Shown here: positions 48,745 through 60,792 of the stretch, in pieces
How positions within the stretch are numbered: position 1 is the stretch's first letter
Layout of the letters: each line of letters begins with the position of its first letter
From: Bordetella bronchialis
Lineage (GTDB): Bacteria; Pseudomonadota; Gammaproteobacteria; Burkholderiales; Burkholderiaceae_B
Direction of reading: 5' to 3'
Length of the DNA: 64,000 bases
NCBI RefSeq assembly: GCF_001676705.1
Contig: NZ_CP016170.1
Span: forward strand, 3,596,001 to 3,660,000
The notes under the pieces: model-generated
The model's database searches: none
Told to the model about the DNA's origin: nothing
The model's input: only the letters and a program-made list of their open reading frames with translations
Translations under genes and position numbers: made by a program

Positions 48745-49500
48745 ATGCCCCAATCCGTAGTCGTTCTGACCGGCGCTTCCCGCGGTATCGGCGCTGCCCT
48801 GGCCCGCCAGCTGGCCCAACCCGGCACCCGGCTGATCACGCTGGCCCGCCGCCAGGATCCCGAACTGGAGGCCCATGCCAAGGCACGGGGCGCGGAACTC
48901 GAACAGATCGCCGTGGACCTGTCGGACACGGCGGCGGCCACGGCCGTCGCGGCACGGGTGGCCGCGGGGCTGCCCCGGGATGCCGAACGCTACGTGCTCG
49001 TCAACAATGCGGGCACCGTCAGCCCGGTGGCCCCGGTCGACGCCCTGGAAGACGCCGCGGCGATCAACCAGGCCCTGAACCTGAACGTGGTCGCCGTCAT
49101 GCTGCTGACCTCGCGCTTCCTGGCCGCCACGCGCGACCTGCGCGCCGAGCGTCGCGTGCTGAACATTTCCTCCGGCGCCGGACGCAACCCCACCGCGGGC
49201 TGGGGCGTGTACTGCGCGACCAAGGCGGCGCTGGATATGTACACGCGCGTCGCCAAGCAGGAGCAGGATGCGCACGGCGCGAAGCTGGTATCGCTGGCGC
49301 CTGGCGTCGTCGACACCGATATGCAGGGCGTCATCCGCTCCAGCGATCCCGGCGCCTTCCCGGCCCTGCCGCGCTTCCAGGACCTGCACGCCAGCGGCAA
49401 ACTGGCCAGCCCGGCCGACGTCGCGGCGCGCATCGCCGCCTATCTGGACCGCGACGATTTCGGCGCCACTGAAATCGACGACATTCGCAATTACAACTGA
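48745..49500 (+). CDS. SDR family oxidoreductase (sepiapterin-reductase-like)
   Basis: A 251-residue classical SDR. The start [20 protein letters not shown] carries the TGxxxGIG motif, then [11 protein letters not shown], catalytic Ser in [15 protein letters not shown] and YxxxK in [20 protein letters not shown]. The C-terminal [20 protein letters not shown] is like sepiapterin reductase-type SDRs of yeast and bacteria. It lies between prfB (53 bp) and lysS (8 bp), so it is probably cotranscribed with lysS. The substrate is unknown. Confidence 0.94.
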   Translation: MPQSVVVLTGASRGIGAALARQLAQPGTRLITLARRQDPELEAHAKARGAELEQIAVDLSDTAAATAVAARVAAGLPRDAERYVLVNNAGTVSPVAPVDALEDAAAINQALNLNVVAVMLLTSRFLAATRDLRAERRVLNISSGAGRNPTAGWGVYCATKAALDMYTRVAKQEQDAHGAKLVSLAPGVVDTDMQGVIRSSDPGAFPALPRFQDLHASGKLASPADVAARIAAYLDRDDFGATEIDDIRNYN

Positions 49501-49508
49501 TCCGCACC

Positions 49509-51044
49509 ATGACCGATACTTCGACCGCCTCCGGCGCGCAGGACCTGGCCGGCCGCGAGGAAAACCGGCTGATCGCCGAACGGCGGGCCAAGCTGGCCAA
49601 GCTGCGCGAGAGCGGCCCCGCCTACCCGAACGACTTCACGCCGGACGCGCGCGCCGCCGATCTGCACGCGGCCTATGACGACACCGACCAGGAAGCCCTC
49701 ACGGCGCTGGCCAAGGTCGTCAAGGTCGCCGGCCGCATGATGCTCAAGCGCGTCATGGGCAAGGCCAGCTTCGCGACCGTGCAGGATGCCAGCGGCCGCA
49801 TCCAGATCTACCTGGACCGCGGCGTCCTGGGCGAGGACAGCTACGCGGCGTTCAAGCAGTGGGATATCGGCGACCTGATCGCGGTCGAGGGCGCGGTCTT
49901 CAAGACCAACAAGGGCGAACTGTCCATCCATGCCTCGCAGGTACGGCTGCTGTCCAAGTCCCTGCGTCCGCTGCCCGACAAATTCCATGGCGTGGCGGAC
50001 CAGGAACTGCGCTACCGCCAGCGCTACGTCGATCTCATCATGACCGACGCCACGCGCCGCACCTTCGAAGCGCGCAGCAAGACCATCGGCGCCATACGCC
50101 AGTACATGCTGAACGCGGGCTTCCTGGAAGTGGAAACGCCGATGCTCCACCCCATTCCTGGCGGTGCGGCGGCCAAGCCCTTCGTCACGCATCACAATGC
50201 ATTGGACATGGAGATGTTCCTGCGCATCGCGCCGGAGCTCTACCTGAAGCGCCTGATCGTGGGCGGCTTCGACCGCGTCTTCGAGGTCAACCGCAATTTC
50301 CGCAACGAAGGGGTCAGCCCGCGCCACAACCCCGAATTCACCATGATGGAGTTCTACGCCGCCTATACCGATTACCGGTGGCTGATGGACTTCACCGAAC
50401 AACTGATCCGCCAGGCGGCGATCGCGGCCACCGGCAGCGCCGTGCTGACGTACCAGGAACGCGAGCTGGACCTGTCCAGGCCCTTCGACCGCCTGACCAT
50501 CTGCGAAGCCATCCTGAAGTACGCGCCGCGTTATACCCAGTCGCAGCTGGACGACGCATCCTTCCTGCGCGCGGAGCTGAAGAAACTGCAAGTGGACGTG
50601 GACGCGCCGCCGCTGGCCCGCGCCGGCCTGGGCGCGTTGCAGCTGGCACTGTTCGAGGAAACCGCCGAAGCCCAGTTGTGGAGTCCGACGTACATCGTCG
50701 ACTACCCCGTAGAGGTCTCGCCCCTGGCACGGGCCTCCGACACGCGTCCGGGCATCACCGAGCGCTTCGAACTCTTCATCACCGGCCGCGAGATCGCCAA
50801 CGGCTTCTCGGAACTCAACGATCCCGAGGACCAGGCGGAACGCTTCCGCGCGCAAGTCGAGGCCAAGGACGCCGGCGACGAGGAAGCCATGTATTACGAC
50901 GCGGACTACATCCGGGCGCTGGAATACGGCATGCCGCCCACCGGCGGCTGCGGCATCGGCATCGACCGCCTGGTCATGCTGCTGACGGACAGCCCCAGCA
51001 TCCGCGACGTTATCCTGTTCCCGCACCTGCGGCGCGAGGACTGA
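49509..51044 (+). CDS. lysS: Lysyl-tRNA synthetase, class II
   Basis: A 511-residue class II LysRS. The N-terminal OB-fold anticodon domain ([20 protein letters not shown]) precedes the catalytic core: motif 1 near [20 protein letters not shown], motif 2 in [20 protein letters not shown], motif 3 in [20 protein letters not shown]. The start [20 protein letters not shown] lies 8 bp after the SDR stop. A hairpin terminator follows. Confidence 0.99.
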   Translation: MTDTSTASGAQDLAGREENRLIAERRAKLAKLRESGPAYPNDFTPDARAADLHAAYDDTDQEALTALAKVVKVAGRMMLKRVMGKASFATVQDASGRIQIYLDRGVLGEDSYAAFKQWDIGDLIAVEGAVFKTNKGELSIHASQVRLLSKSLRPLPDKFHGVADQELRYRQRYVDLIMTDATRRTFEARSKTIGAIRQYMLNAGFLEVETPMLHPIPGGAAAKPFVTHHNALDMEMFLRIAPELYLKRLIVGGFDRVFEVNRNFRNEGVSPRHNPEFTMMEFYAAYTDYRWLMDFTEQLIRQAAIAATGSAVLTYQERELDLSRPFDRLTICEAILKYAPRYTQSQLDDASFLRAELKKLQVDVDAPPLARAGLGALQLALFEETAEAQLWSPTYIVDYPVEVSPLARASDTRPGITERFELFITGREIANGFSELNDPEDQAERFRAQVEAKDAGDEEAMYYDADYIRALEYGMPPTGGCGIGIDRLVMLLTDSPSIRDVILFPHLRRED

Positions 51045-51055
51045 CGGGCCGGCAT

Positions 51056-51077
51056 GGCGCCGAACCGGCGCCGTTTT
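51056..51077. terminator. Terminator between convergent lysS and the methylglyoxal synthase gene
   Basis: GGCGCC (51056-51061) and GGCGCC (51067-51072) form a 6-bp stem with a GAACC loop, followed by GTTTT on the plus strand, 12 bp after the lysS stop. It is a short but well placed intrinsic terminator. Confidence 0.6.
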
Positions 51078-51088
51078 CCAGGGCCCGC

Positions 51089-51976
51089 TCAGGCCGCGCC
51101 GCGCAGCCCGGCTGCCTGTGCCCAGCGCCGCGCCACGGCGGGCGAGGTCGCGCACGAGGCCACGCGCGTCACCACGCGTACGGCGCGCTCCAGCAGCTGG
51201 ATATCGGCTTCATGCTGGCGCGCCACGTGGGGATCTTCAAAGAAGATCACGCGCTGGCACTGGCGCTCCAGCACCAGTTCGGCGATCTGGGCGTCGCCGC
51301 CCAAGGGGCCGCTCAGGTAGCGGTGGGTCCAGGGCTTTTCCTTGGGCCAGCCGCGCGACCACGCCAGGTCGTTCAAGCGCCCGCCTGTCGTGCCCGTGGC
51401 GACACGCCGGCGGAAACGCGACAACAGGTCGAAATGCTGGTCCGCGAAGGCGACCATCTCATCCTTCAGGGCGTCATGCGCGACCAGCGCCAGCGTCTGC
51501 GTGGAAAAATCGAACAAATGCGCCATGGCGGGATCCGGCGCCAGTCCGGCATGCAGGCGTTCGACCTCCACCCATTCCAGCGCACCGGCCAGGGTGGAAA
51601 TAAAAGGTTTGCCATGCGTGACGCACTGGCGTTTGAGCGCCTGCGCTTCCGGGAAGACCGAGGACGGATCCACGGGGTCGATGAAATAAATGGCGCCGTC
51701 GAAGGGCACCGTGCCATCGCGGCCTTCGGTCACCCGGGCCACCAGTTTCATCAGGCCGCCCTCGCGTCCGTAGGGGTAGCGGATCAGCCCGGCATAGCCC
51801 TGCAGCATGCCCTCGCGCGAAATGGCGTCGTGCGTGCGGCCCACGGTATACAAATGCATGCCCAGCTCGCGGATGCTGGCCGAACAGGCCCGCAGCCAGT
51901 CGAACAGCACGGCATCGGGGGTTTCGTGATGCAGCCTATTGGCGGCCAGGCCGAAATGCAGGATGGGAGCGGACAT
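51089..51976 (-). CDS. Methylglyoxal synthase with a duplicated MGS-like domain
   Basis: A 295-residue protein. The C-terminal half (about 160-295) is a complete methylglyoxal synthase: LALVAHDALKDEMVAFADQH, RVATGTTGGRLND, SGPLGGDAQIAELVLERQCQ and VIFFEDPHVARQHEADIQLL keep the catalytic Asp and His positions of MgsA. The N-terminal half (LHFGLAANRLHHETPDAVLF to HLYTVGRTHDAISREGMLQG) has the same layout (substrate loop, then TVGRTHD) but lacks the GGD motif. MgsA in E. coli is about 152 residues, so this is a fused tandem domain. It converts dihydroxyacetone phosphate to methylglyoxal, by family. Confidence 0.88.
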   Translation of the reverse strand: MSAPILHFGLAANRLHHETPDAVLFDWLRACSASIRELGMHLYTVGRTHDAISREGMLQGYAGLIRYPYGREGGLMKLVARVTEGRDGTVPFDGAIYFIDPVDPSSVFPEAQALKRQCVTHGKPFISTLAGALEWVEVERLHAGLAPDPAMAHLFDFSTQTLALVAHDALKDEMVAFADQHFDLLSRFRRRVATGTTGGRLNDLAWSRGWPKEKPWTHRYLSGPLGGDAQIAELVLERQCQRVIFFEDPHVARQHEADIQLLERAVRVVTRVASCATSPAVARRWAQAAGLRGAA

Positions 51977-52050
51977 GGCGGAACAGTCGACGTGGACAGG
52001 GAAAGTCGGGCAGCTACGGATCATACCGCCGCCGCACCGCTTCCATCATG

Positions 52051-52245
52051 TCAGTCCTGTTCCTCGATCCACGCCTGCTGTATGGCTTCCAGGATTTTCT
52101 CGCCGCAGTGCTTGGGATCGTCGCTGAAATCAGGCAGCGCCAGCACCATGTCGCGCAGGCCGGTGAAGCGGACCTGGCTGGGATCGACATCCGGATGCGC
52201 GTCGGCCAGCGCCGCGGCGATATCGTAAATATCGGTCCACTTCAT
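52051..52245 (-). CDS. iscX: Fe-S cluster assembly protein IscX
   Basis: A 64-residue acidic IscX (YfhJ) with MKWTDIYDIAAALADAHPDV at the start and RFTGLRDMVLALPDFSDDPK, the family hallmarks. It binds IscS and modulates cluster assembly. Its ATG overlaps the fdx stop by one base (TGATG), so it is translated by coupling, and it is the last gene of the isc operon. Confidence 0.96.
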   Translation of the reverse strand: MKWTDIYDIAAALADAHPDVDPSQVRFTGLRDMVLALPDFSDDPKHCGEKILEAIQQAWIEEQD

Positions 52246-52586
52246 CAGTGGTTCTCCTTGGCGTGGTTGATGCTGTAGCGCGGGATTTCGACGGTCAGGT
52301 CCTCGTCCGTGATCCTGGCCTGGCACGACAGGCGCGAAGTGGGGGTCAAGCCCCAGGCCTTGTCGAGCAGGTCCTCTTCCATGTCGGTGGCGTCTTCCAG
52401 CGACTGGTATCCCTGGCGCACCACCACGTGACAGGTGGTGCAGGCACACGAGAGCTCGCAGGCGTGCTCGATTTCCACATCGTGGTCGAGCAGGACCCGG
52501 CATATCGACTCGCCACTGGGGGCGTTCTCGATGACTTTACCCTCGGGGCAGATGTCGGGATGGGGCAATACGGTCAGTTTCGGCAT
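52245..52586 (-). CDS. fdx: ISC system 2Fe-2S ferredoxin
   Basis: A 113-residue adrenodoxin-type ferredoxin that supplies electrons for cluster assembly. The cysteine ligands are in EIEHACELSCACTTCHVVVR and RLSCQARITDEDL. It lies 24 bp after hscA and is coupled to iscX. Confidence 0.97.
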   Translation of the reverse strand: MPKLTVLPHPDICPEGKVIENAPSGESICRVLLDHDVEIEHACELSCACTTCHVVVRQGYQSLEDATDMEEDLLDKAWGLTPTSRLSCQARITDEDLTVEIPRYSINHAKENH

Positions 52587-52610
52587 GATGGGAACACAAA
52601 AAACGACCGC

Positions 52611-54476
52611 TCAGGTCAACTCGTCCAGCTTGCGGCCCGACAGGGCCTGGCGAATACTGCGGTCCATGCGGCGCGCCGCGAAGGCTTCGGTGGCTTCCGA
52701 CAAGGCATGCACCGCGGCGCGTACGGCGTCGACGTCCTCGCTATGGGCGGCGGCTTCGGCATCGACCAGCGCCTGGTCCACCCGGGCACGTTCCTGGGTG
52801 TCCAGCAGATCGCCATCCGCGGCCAGCGCGGCGCGCACCGAATCCACCAATTGCCGCGCTTCCACCTGCTGCTCGCGCAGCATGCGCGCACGCGCGTCCG
52901 CGTCCGCCTGATCGATGCTGTCGGCCAGCATGCGGGTGATTTCGTCGTCGGAAAGCCCATAGGACGGCTTCACCGTGACCGAGGCCTCCACGCCCGTACT
53001 TTGCTCGCGTGCCGTCACACCCAGCAGGCCGTCCGCGTCCACCTGAAAGGTGACGCGGATGCGGGCGGCTCCCGCCACCATGGGCGGAATACCGCGCAGC
53101 TCGAAGCGCGCCAGCGATCGGCAGGCCGACACGAGCTCGCGTTCGCCCTGGACGACGTGGATACTCATCGCGCCCTGGCCGTCCTTGAAGGTCGTGAACT
53201 CCTGCGCGCGCGCCACCGGGATCGTGCTGTTGCGGGGGATGATGCGTTCCACCAATCCGCCCATGGTTTCCAGCCCCAGCGACAAGGGAATCACGTCGAG
53301 CAGCAGCCAGTCTTCGCCGGGCGAGCGGTTGCCCGCCAACAGGTTGGCTTGCAAGGCCGCGCCCAGCGCCACCACCTGATCCGGGTCCAGGTCCGTCAGC
53401 GGAGTCGTCCCGAACAGCTCGCCCACCGCGCGCCGCACCAGGGGCATGCGCGTGGCGCCGCCCACCATGACCACGCCACGCACCTCGGCGGGCGTGAGAT
53501 TCGCGTCGCGCAGCGCGCGGCGCGCCGCGTCCAGCGTGCGCGCCACCAGGGGCGCCGCCATGGCTTCGAACTGTTCGCGCGTAAGCGGCGCGTCCACCAG
53601 CGTGCCGTCCTGCAACTGGAAGCCGACCGTGGTTTCGTCGGCATCCGACAAGCGCTCACGCGCCGCGCGGGCCGCCACCAGCAGGGCCCGGCGATCGTGG
53701 CGCGACCAGGCATCCGAGCCGGCGATGGCGCCGGCGATGTGCCGGGCGATCAGGGCGTCGAAGTCATCGCCACCCAGCGCGGTGTCGCCGCCCGTGGCCA
53801 CGACTTCGAACACGCCCTTGGTCAGGCGCAGGATGGACACGTCGAAGGTGCCGCCCCCCAGGTCATAGACCGCATAGACGCCTTCCGCGGCATTCTCCAG
53901 CCCATACGCGATCGCCGCGGCGGTCGGCTCGTTCAGCAGGCGCAGCACGTTCAGACCGGCCAACCGGGCGGCGTCGCGAGTCGCCTGCCGCTGGGCATCG
54001 TCGAAATAAGCGGGCACGGTAATCACCGCCCCCACCAGTTCGTCGCCCAGCGCGGCCTCGGCGCGGCTGCGCAGCCGCGCCAGGATATGCGAGGACACCT
54101 CGACCGGGCTCAGATCGCCCTGCGCGGTGCGCAGCCGCACCATGCCGGGCGCATCCACGAAGTCATAGGCAGCGGCGGAGGCGCGGGCCTCTTCGGCCGT
54201 GCGTCCCATGAAGCGCTTCACCGACACGATGGTATTGCTGGGATCCTCGGCCTGCGCGGCCAGGGCATCGTGCCCGACCACCGGCTCGCCATCGGCCGAA
54301 TACCGCACGGCGGACGGGAGCAGCGCACGGCCGGCTTCATCGAGCAGGACCTCGGGCACGCTGCTGCGTACCGTCGCCACCAGCGAGTTCGTCGTGCCCA
54401 GGTCTATGCCCACGGCGAGCTTGCGCTCGTGCGGCGCGGGGGATTCGCCCGGTTCTGAAATCTGCAGTAAGGCCAT
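52611..54476 (-). CDS. hscA: Fe-S assembly chaperone HscA
   Basis: A 621-residue Hsp70-family chaperone specialised for IscU. The start at 54476 gives [20 protein letters not shown], then [16 protein letters not shown] (phosphate 1), [20 protein letters not shown] and [20 protein letters not shown], and a substrate-binding domain with [20 protein letters not shown]. IscU in this operon has its LPPVK recognition motif. It lies 70 bp after hscB. Confidence 0.98.
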   Translation of the reverse strand: MALLQISEPGESPAPHERKLAVGIDLGTTNSLVATVRSSVPEVLLDEAGRALLPSAVRYSADGEPVVGHDALAAQAEDPSNTIVSVKRFMGRTAEEARASAAAYDFVDAPGMVRLRTAQGDLSPVEVSSHILARLRSRAEAALGDELVGAVITVPAYFDDAQRQATRDAARLAGLNVLRLLNEPTAAAIAYGLENAAEGVYAVYDLGGGTFDVSILRLTKGVFEVVATGGDTALGGDDFDALIARHIAGAIAGSDAWSRHDRRALLVAARAARERLSDADETTVGFQLQDGTLVDAPLTREQFEAMAAPLVARTLDAARRALRDANLTPAEVRGVVMVGGATRMPLVRRAVGELFGTTPLTDLDPDQVVALGAALQANLLAGNRSPGEDWLLLDVIPLSLGLETMGGLVERIIPRNSTIPVARAQEFTTFKDGQGAMSIHVVQGERELVSACRSLARFELRGIPPMVAGAARIRVTFQVDADGLLGVTAREQSTGVEASVTVKPSYGLSDDEITRMLADSIDQADADARARMLREQQVEARQLVDSVRAALAADGDLLDTQERARVDQALVDAEAAAHSEDVDAVRAAVHALSEATEAFAARRMDRSIRQALSGRKLDELT

Positions 54477-54546
54477 GGTTGGATTAACACGGTTATGGGT
54501 AGCGCCGTCTCCACGGCCAAACCCGCGATTGTAGGCCCAGGCTAGC

Positions 54547-55065
54547 CTAATCGGCGGCTTGCGCCAGCTCCTGGCTGATCTTGCGCACGAACATCCATTC
54601 GCGGATCTTCGTCGCGGCGGCCGCGGCATCGTTCTGCTGGTCCAGCAGGCCGCCCACCTGGCGCTGGAAATCGGCCTCCGCCTCGCGCAGCTCGGTCCGC
54701 AGCGCATCGGCCGCGGATCCCTGCCCGCCCTGCTCGCGCACGTCGTCGAGCATCTCGCGCCAGGTCATCTGCTGCATCAGGAAATCGGTGTCCATGGACG
54801 TATTGCTTTCCGTCTGCAAGTCCACCCCGGCCTGCTCGCACAGATAGCGGGCGCGCAGCAAGGGATCGCGCAACTGCCGGTAGGCCTCGTTCGCCCGCGC
54901 GGACCATTGCATGGCGACGCGCCGCTCGGCGGGGGACGCGGTGGCGTAACGGTCCGGATGCACCCGCGCCGCCACCGCGCGCCAGGCCTGTTCCAGCTGC
55001 GCCGCATCGATGTCAAAACGCGCGGGCAGCCCGAACAGCGAAAAATGATCGTCCACGGCCGCCAA
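54547..55065 (-). CDS. hscB: Fe-S assembly co-chaperone HscB
   Basis: A 172-residue J-protein. The J-domain has [20 protein letters not shown] and the HPD motif in [18 protein letters not shown] sequence (ARVHPDRYA); the C-terminal three-helix domain binds IscU. The start is a TTG at 55065, three bases after the iscA stop; a GTG three codons in is an alternative. It brings IscU to HscA. Confidence 0.95.
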   Translation of the reverse strand: MAAVDDHFSLFGLPARFDIDAAQLEQAWRAVAARVHPDRYATASPAERRVAMQWSARANEAYRQLRDPLLRARYLCEQAGVDLQTESNTSMDTDFLMQQMTWREMLDDVREQGGQGSAADALRTELREAEADFQRQVGGLLDQQNDAAAAATKIREWMFVRKISQELAQAAD

Positions 55066-55068
55066 GAT

Positions 55069-55392
55069 TCACACCGTGAAGGACTCGCCGCAGCCGCAGG
55101 TCGCCTTTTCGTTGGGGTTGTGGAATTTGAACCCCTCGTTCAAGCCTTCACGCGCGTAGTCGAGCTGCGTGCCATCGATATACGCCAGGCTTTTCGGGTC
55201 GACGAATACCTTCACGCCGTGGCTTTCGAACACCTGGTCGGCGGCGTCCGGCTCGTCCACATATTCGAGCTTATAGGCCATGCCCGAACAGCCGGTGGTC
55301 CTGACGCCCAGGCGCAAGCCCACCCCTTTGCCGCGGCGCTGCAAATACCGGCTGATGTGGTTGGCCGCTTGGGGAGTCAGCGTGATCGCCAT
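55069..55392 (-). CDS. iscA: Iron-sulfur cluster assembly protein IscA
   Basis: A 107-residue A-type carrier. The three conserved cysteines are in [15 protein letters not shown] and [12 protein letters not shown]. The ATG at 55392 is two bases after the iscU stop. It delivers clusters or iron to apoproteins. Confidence 0.98.
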   Translation of the reverse strand: MAITLTPQAANHISRYLQRRGKGVGLRLGVRTTGCSGMAYKLEYVDEPDAADQVFESHGVKVFVDPKSLAYIDGTQLDYAREGLNEGFKFHNPNEKATCGCGESFTV

Positions 55393-55394
55393 AA

Positions 55395-55781
55395 TCAACT
55401 CCGCGTATGCTTTTCTTTGTAGTCCTTGACGGCCGCCTTGATGGCGTCCTCCGCCAGGATGGAACAGTGGATCTTTACCGGCGGCAGGGCCAGTTCTTCC
55501 GCGATTTGCGTATTGCGGATGTTCATGGCCTCGTCCAGCGTTTTGCCCTTGACCCATTCGGTCACCAGCGAGCTGGAAGCGATGGCCGACCCACAGCCGT
55601 AGGTCTTGAATCGCGCATCCTGTATGACGCCGTCCGGACCGACCTTGATCTGCAATTTCATGACGTCGCCACAGGCGGGCGCGCCGACCATGCCGGTACC
55701 GACGGAATCGTCGCCTTTCTCGAAAGACCCGACGTTGCGGGGGTTTTCGTAGTGATCCAGAACTTTTTCGCTATATGCCAT
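55395..55781 (-). CDS. iscU: Iron-sulfur cluster scaffold IscU
   Basis: A 128-residue scaffold protein starting [20 protein letters not shown]. Cysteine ligands are in [34 protein letters not shown] and [14 protein letters not shown], and the LPPVK motif for HscA precedes the last one. It lies 76 bp after iscS. Confidence 0.99.
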   Translation of the reverse strand: MAYSEKVLDHYENPRNVGSFEKGDDSVGTGMVGAPACGDVMKLQIKVGPDGVIQDARFKTYGCGSAIASSSLVTEWVKGKTLDEAMNIRNTQIAEELALPPVKIHCSILAEDAIKAAVKDYKEKHTRS

Positions 55782-55857
55782 GATGTTTTCTCCTTCGCCA
55801 GGCGAAGGCCTTCGAATTGGTTCACCTCGCGCGGCGGACGCCGCGCGATTCAGCGCG

Positions 55858-57069
55858 TCAGTGCGCGGCCCACTGGACGGAATTCAGGTCGATGCCTTCC
55901 TTGGCCATCTCCCAGAGCGGCGACATGTCGCGCAGCTTGCCGACCCGCTTCTTCAGCAGGTCGACGGTGAAGTCGATTTCCTGTTCCGTCGTGAAGCGCC
56001 CTATCGTGAAGCGAATCGAACTGTGAGCCAGCTCGTCATTGCGGCCCAGCGCGCGCAGGACATAGGAAGGCTCCAGGCTGGCGGAAGTACAGGCCGACCC
56101 GCTGGACACCGCCAGTTCCTTGACCGCCATGATCAGGGACTCGCCTTCCACGTAGTTGAAACTGACGTTCAGGTTGTGCGGCACGCGGCGGTCCATATCG
56201 CCGTTCAGGTAGACCTCTTCGATTTCCGACAGGCCGGCCCACAAGCGGTCGCGCAGCATGCGGATACGCTCGTTCTCGGTACCCATTTCCTCGCGCGCCA
56301 GTCGGAAGGCTTCGCCCATGCCGACAATCTGGTGCGTGGGCAGCGTGCCCGAACGGAAGCCCCGCTCATGGCCACCGCCGTGCATCTGCGCTTCGATGCG
56401 CACGCGCGGCTTGCGCCGCACGTACAGCGCGCCGATGCCCTTCGGGCCATAGGTCTTGTGCGCGGAGAACGACATCAGGTCCACCTTGAGCTTTTGCAGG
56501 TCGATTTCCACCTTGCCGGTCGCCTGCGCGGCGTCGACGTGGAAAACGATGTTGCGCTCGCGACAGATCTCGCCCAGGGTTTCGATATCCTGGATGACGC
56601 CGATCTCGTTGTTGACCATCATCACCGACACCAGCACCGTATCGGGGCGCAGCGCCGCCTTGAAAACGTCCAGATCGATCAGGCCGTTTTCCATGACGTC
56701 CAGGTAGGTGACCTCGAAACCCTGGCGCTCCAGCTCACGGGCGGTATCCAGCACGGCCTTGTGCTCGGTCTTGACCGTGATGATGTGCTTGCCGCGCTCC
56801 TTGTAGAAGTTCGCGGCGCCCTTGATCGCCAGGTTGTCCGACTCGGTGGCACCGGAAGTCCAGATGATTTCCCGTGGGTCGGCGTTGACCAGCTTGGCCA
56901 CTTCCTCGCGGGCGCGTTCCACCGCGTCTTCCGCTTCCCAGCCGATGGAGTGGCTGCGCGAGGCGGGATTGCCGAAGTGCTCGTACAGCCACGGCACCAT
57001 TTTTTCCACCACGCGCGGATCGACAGGCGTCGTGGCGGAATAATCGAGGTAGATGGGACGGGTAGTCAT
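55858..57069 (-). CDS. iscS: Cysteine desulfurase IscS
   Basis: A 403-residue PLP enzyme that provides sulfur for Fe-S clusters and tRNA thiolation. The PLP Lys is in [20 protein letters not shown] and the persulfide Cys loop is [20 protein letters not shown]. The start [20 protein letters not shown] is typical. It lies 21 bp after iscR. Confidence 0.99.
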   Translation of the reverse strand: MTTRPIYLDYSATTPVDPRVVEKMVPWLYEHFGNPASRSHSIGWEAEDAVERAREEVAKLVNADPREIIWTSGATESDNLAIKGAANFYKERGKHIITVKTEHKAVLDTARELERQGFEVTYLDVMENGLIDLDVFKAALRPDTVLVSVMMVNNEIGVIQDIETLGEICRERNIVFHVDAAQATGKVEIDLQKLKVDLMSFSAHKTYGPKGIGALYVRRKPRVRIEAQMHGGGHERGFRSGTLPTHQIVGMGEAFRLAREEMGTENERIRMLRDRLWAGLSEIEEVYLNGDMDRRVPHNLNVSFNYVEGESLIMAVKELAVSSGSACTSASLEPSYVLRALGRNDELAHSSIRFTIGRFTTEQEIDFTVDLLKKRVGKLRDMSPLWEMAKEGIDLNSVQWAAH

Positions 57070-57090
57070 TTCGTACAGCTCCTGGTTTTC

Positions 57091-57645
57091 TTATACGGTG
57101 GCCGATGCGCCGGACTGCGCCGTGCTGGCATTCGCGCACGGGCTGGCAACGCCGGCGCCGTTGGTCATGCGGTTCACCCGCACCGTGCCGTTCTGGGCCT
57201 GGTTGCTGGCTTCCTGGAGTTGCCGCACGCGCTGCTGGTCCACCAGGTCTTGCAAGGAAACGGAATCCAGGTAATCCACCATCTTGCGGTTGAGCGTGGC
57301 CCATAGCTCGTGCGTCATGCACTTGCCCGACTTGCCGTCCTTGCCGCTCGTACAGTCCTGCTTGCCGCCACAGCTGGTGGCATCGAGCGGTTCGTCCACG
57401 GCGAAGATGATGTCGGCAACCGTGACATTGCGCGCCAGGCGCGCGAGCGAATAGCCGCCGCCCGGGCCACGGACGCTGTCGACGAGCTCATGCCGCCGCA
57501 GCTTGCCGAAAAGCTGCTCGAGATAGGAAAGGGAAATATTTTGGCGCTGGCTGATGGCCGCCAGCGTGACCGGACCGCTATGCTGGCGCATGGCAAGGTC
57601 GATCATGGCGGTCACGGCAAAACGTCCTTTGGTAGTCAGCCGCAT
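57091..57645 (-). CDS. iscR: Fe-S cluster-responsive regulator IscR
   Basis: A 184-residue Rrf2-family regulator. The winged HTH starts MRLTTKGRFAVTAMIDLAMR and includes LAAISQRQNISLSYLEQLFG. The three cluster-ligating cysteines and the following His are in TSCGGKQDCTSGKDGKSGKC then MTHELW. The C-terminal tail is a low-complexity extension. It heads the isc operon, with IscR-type sites upstream (57693-57737), so autoregulation is expected. Confidence 0.98.
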   Translation of the reverse strand: MRLTTKGRFAVTAMIDLAMRQHSGPVTLAAISQRQNISLSYLEQLFGKLRRHELVDSVRGPGGGYSLARLARNVTVADIIFAVDEPLDATSCGGKQDCTSGKDGKSGKCMTHELWATLNRKMVDYLDSVSLQDLVDQQRVRQLQEASNQAQNGTVRVNRMTNGAGVASPCANASTAQSGASATV

Positions 57646-57692
57646 ATCGAGGGTTCCTGTTTAGCCAGTAGGCCCGGCCCAGCCGGGTTCCA

Positions 57693-57717
57693 ATACCTGA
57701 GTAATTGCCTCAAGTAT
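57693..57717. promoter_or_regulatory. IscR type 1-like site upstream of iscR
   Basis: On the minus strand 25 bp read ATACTTGAGG-CAATT-ACTCAGGTAT. This matches the E. coli type 1 consensus layout (ATASYYGACTRwwwYAGTCRRSTAT) with four mismatches and has good dyad symmetry. It is 48 bp upstream of the iscR ATG, near where the promoter should be. Confidence 0.7.
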
Positions 57718-57722
57718 AGCCT

Positions 57723-57737
57723 ATTCCCGACTAATTT
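57723..57737. promoter_or_regulatory. Second IscR-like half site
   Basis: On the minus strand AAATTAGTCGGGAAT fits the right half of the type 1 consensus at 14 of 15 positions, while the left half is not conserved. It lies six bases from the full site, so paired binding is plausible. Confidence 0.55.
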
Positions 57738-57797
57738 GCTATGAAACCCTGCTGCCGATAGGGCTGAGCAGGAAGCCTCCGACCCCCTGAAAAGCAC

Positions 57798-57828
57798 ACA
57801 GCCGCGCGCGATGGTCGCGGGCGGCTGT
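57798..57828 (-). terminator. Possible terminator of the tyrosine phosphatase gene
   Basis: An 8-bp stem ACAGCCGC/GCGGCTGT with a 15-base GC-rich loop lies about 60 bp after the phosphatase stop. On the minus strand it is followed by GTGCTTTTC, a weak U-tract. Confidence 0.4.
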
Positions 57829-57890
57829 TTCGGGTGGAGCGCCGGTTTCGCGCCAGCATGGCGGGGAATCGGCGCGAAGTACTGCCAGGT

Positions 57891-58382
57891 TTATGCGGCC
57901 TGATACTGGGTGGCACGCTTGCGCACCAGCTCCAGCACGCCCTGACAGGCGTCTTCCAGATAATCGAGGACCTTGCCAAAACCTTCCGGGCCGCCATAGT
58001 AGGGGTCGGGGACGGTCGCTTCCTCGAATTCATTGGCGAACCGCATCAGCAGCATCAGCTTGTGCTGGTACGCCTTCGGACATTGCTGCTGAAGCGCGGA
58101 CAGGTTTTCCCAGTCCATCGCCAGGATGAGATCGAACTCGCGGAAATCATCGGGCGTGACCTGACGCGCCTCGCAATGCGTGATTTCGTAGCCGCGCTTG
58201 CGGGCGGCGGCCTGGGCCCGGGCGTCCGGGGCTTCGCCAATATGGAAGGCATGCGTACCGGCGGAATCTATCCGCACGACATCGCCCAGCCCGGCGTCAT
58301 TGACCAGCCGGCGGAACACGCCTTCTGCGCTCGGCGAGCGGCAGATGTTGCCCATGCAAACGAAAAGTACCTTGGTCATCAT
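57891..58382 (-). CDS. Low-molecular-weight protein tyrosine phosphatase
   Basis: A 163-residue LMW-PTP. The P-loop CX5R is at the N-terminus in KVLFVCMGNICRSPSAEG and the general acid Asp is in VPDPYYGGPEGFGKVLDYLE. Two adjacent Met codons (58382 and 58379) are possible starts; neither has a strong ribosome-binding site. An LMW-PTP gene beside iscR is a common betaproteobacterial arrangement. The substrate is unknown. Confidence 0.95.
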   Translation of the reverse strand: MMTKVLFVCMGNICRSPSAEGVFRRLVNDAGLGDVVRIDSAGTHAFHIGEAPDARAQAAARKRGYEITHCEARQVTPDDFREFDLILAMDWENLSALQQQCPKAYQHKLMLLMRFANEFEEATVPDPYYGGPEGFGKVLDYLEDACQGVLELVRKRATQYQAA

Positions 58383-58687
58383 GCTTAATAGTCTGAGGGA
58401 AAACCCGCAACTAGGCAAGCTTTTTTTCAGTGGAAACCACCTATTGCAGTGCACATTTCGCAGCGCAAAAATCCAGTTGAATTAGGGACTTATAGGATAA
58501 ATCTAATCAAGCTATTGACGTTTCCTAAGCGGGATTTCCGCCCCGATTCAATGACATCCGAGGCCGCCTTGCAACACGAAATCGTGTCCCGGATATTTCA
58601 CTGGCATGACATGTTCGCGACAGTCGGCTACAGATTCTGCGCGGCCCCCATGGGCGCCGCCCAGGCCGGGCGTGCCGGGCGGCCGCC
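58383..58687. other. 305-bp AT-richer intergenic region
   Basis: No gene is recognised between the phosphatase gene and the end of uvrB. The part 58383-58560 is clearly AT-richer than its surroundings and includes a run of seven T near 58422, a TATAAG on the minus strand near 58490 and a small dyad ACACGA-AA-TCGTGT (58574-58587). It should hold the phosphatase promoter. Confidence 0.5.
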
Positions 58688-60715
<2,028 letters not shown>

Positions 60716-60792
60716 GCTAGACTGTCTCAGGGTAAACCCCCCATTATCCGCCGCATGCACGGCTGCGTCCACCTACCCTTTTTTGCGATCCG

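Noticed and set aside
60722..60737. LexA box upstream of uvrB (CTGT-N8-AAAC)
   Set aside because: Only the left half matches; the right half should read ACAG. Not enough to claim SOS control.
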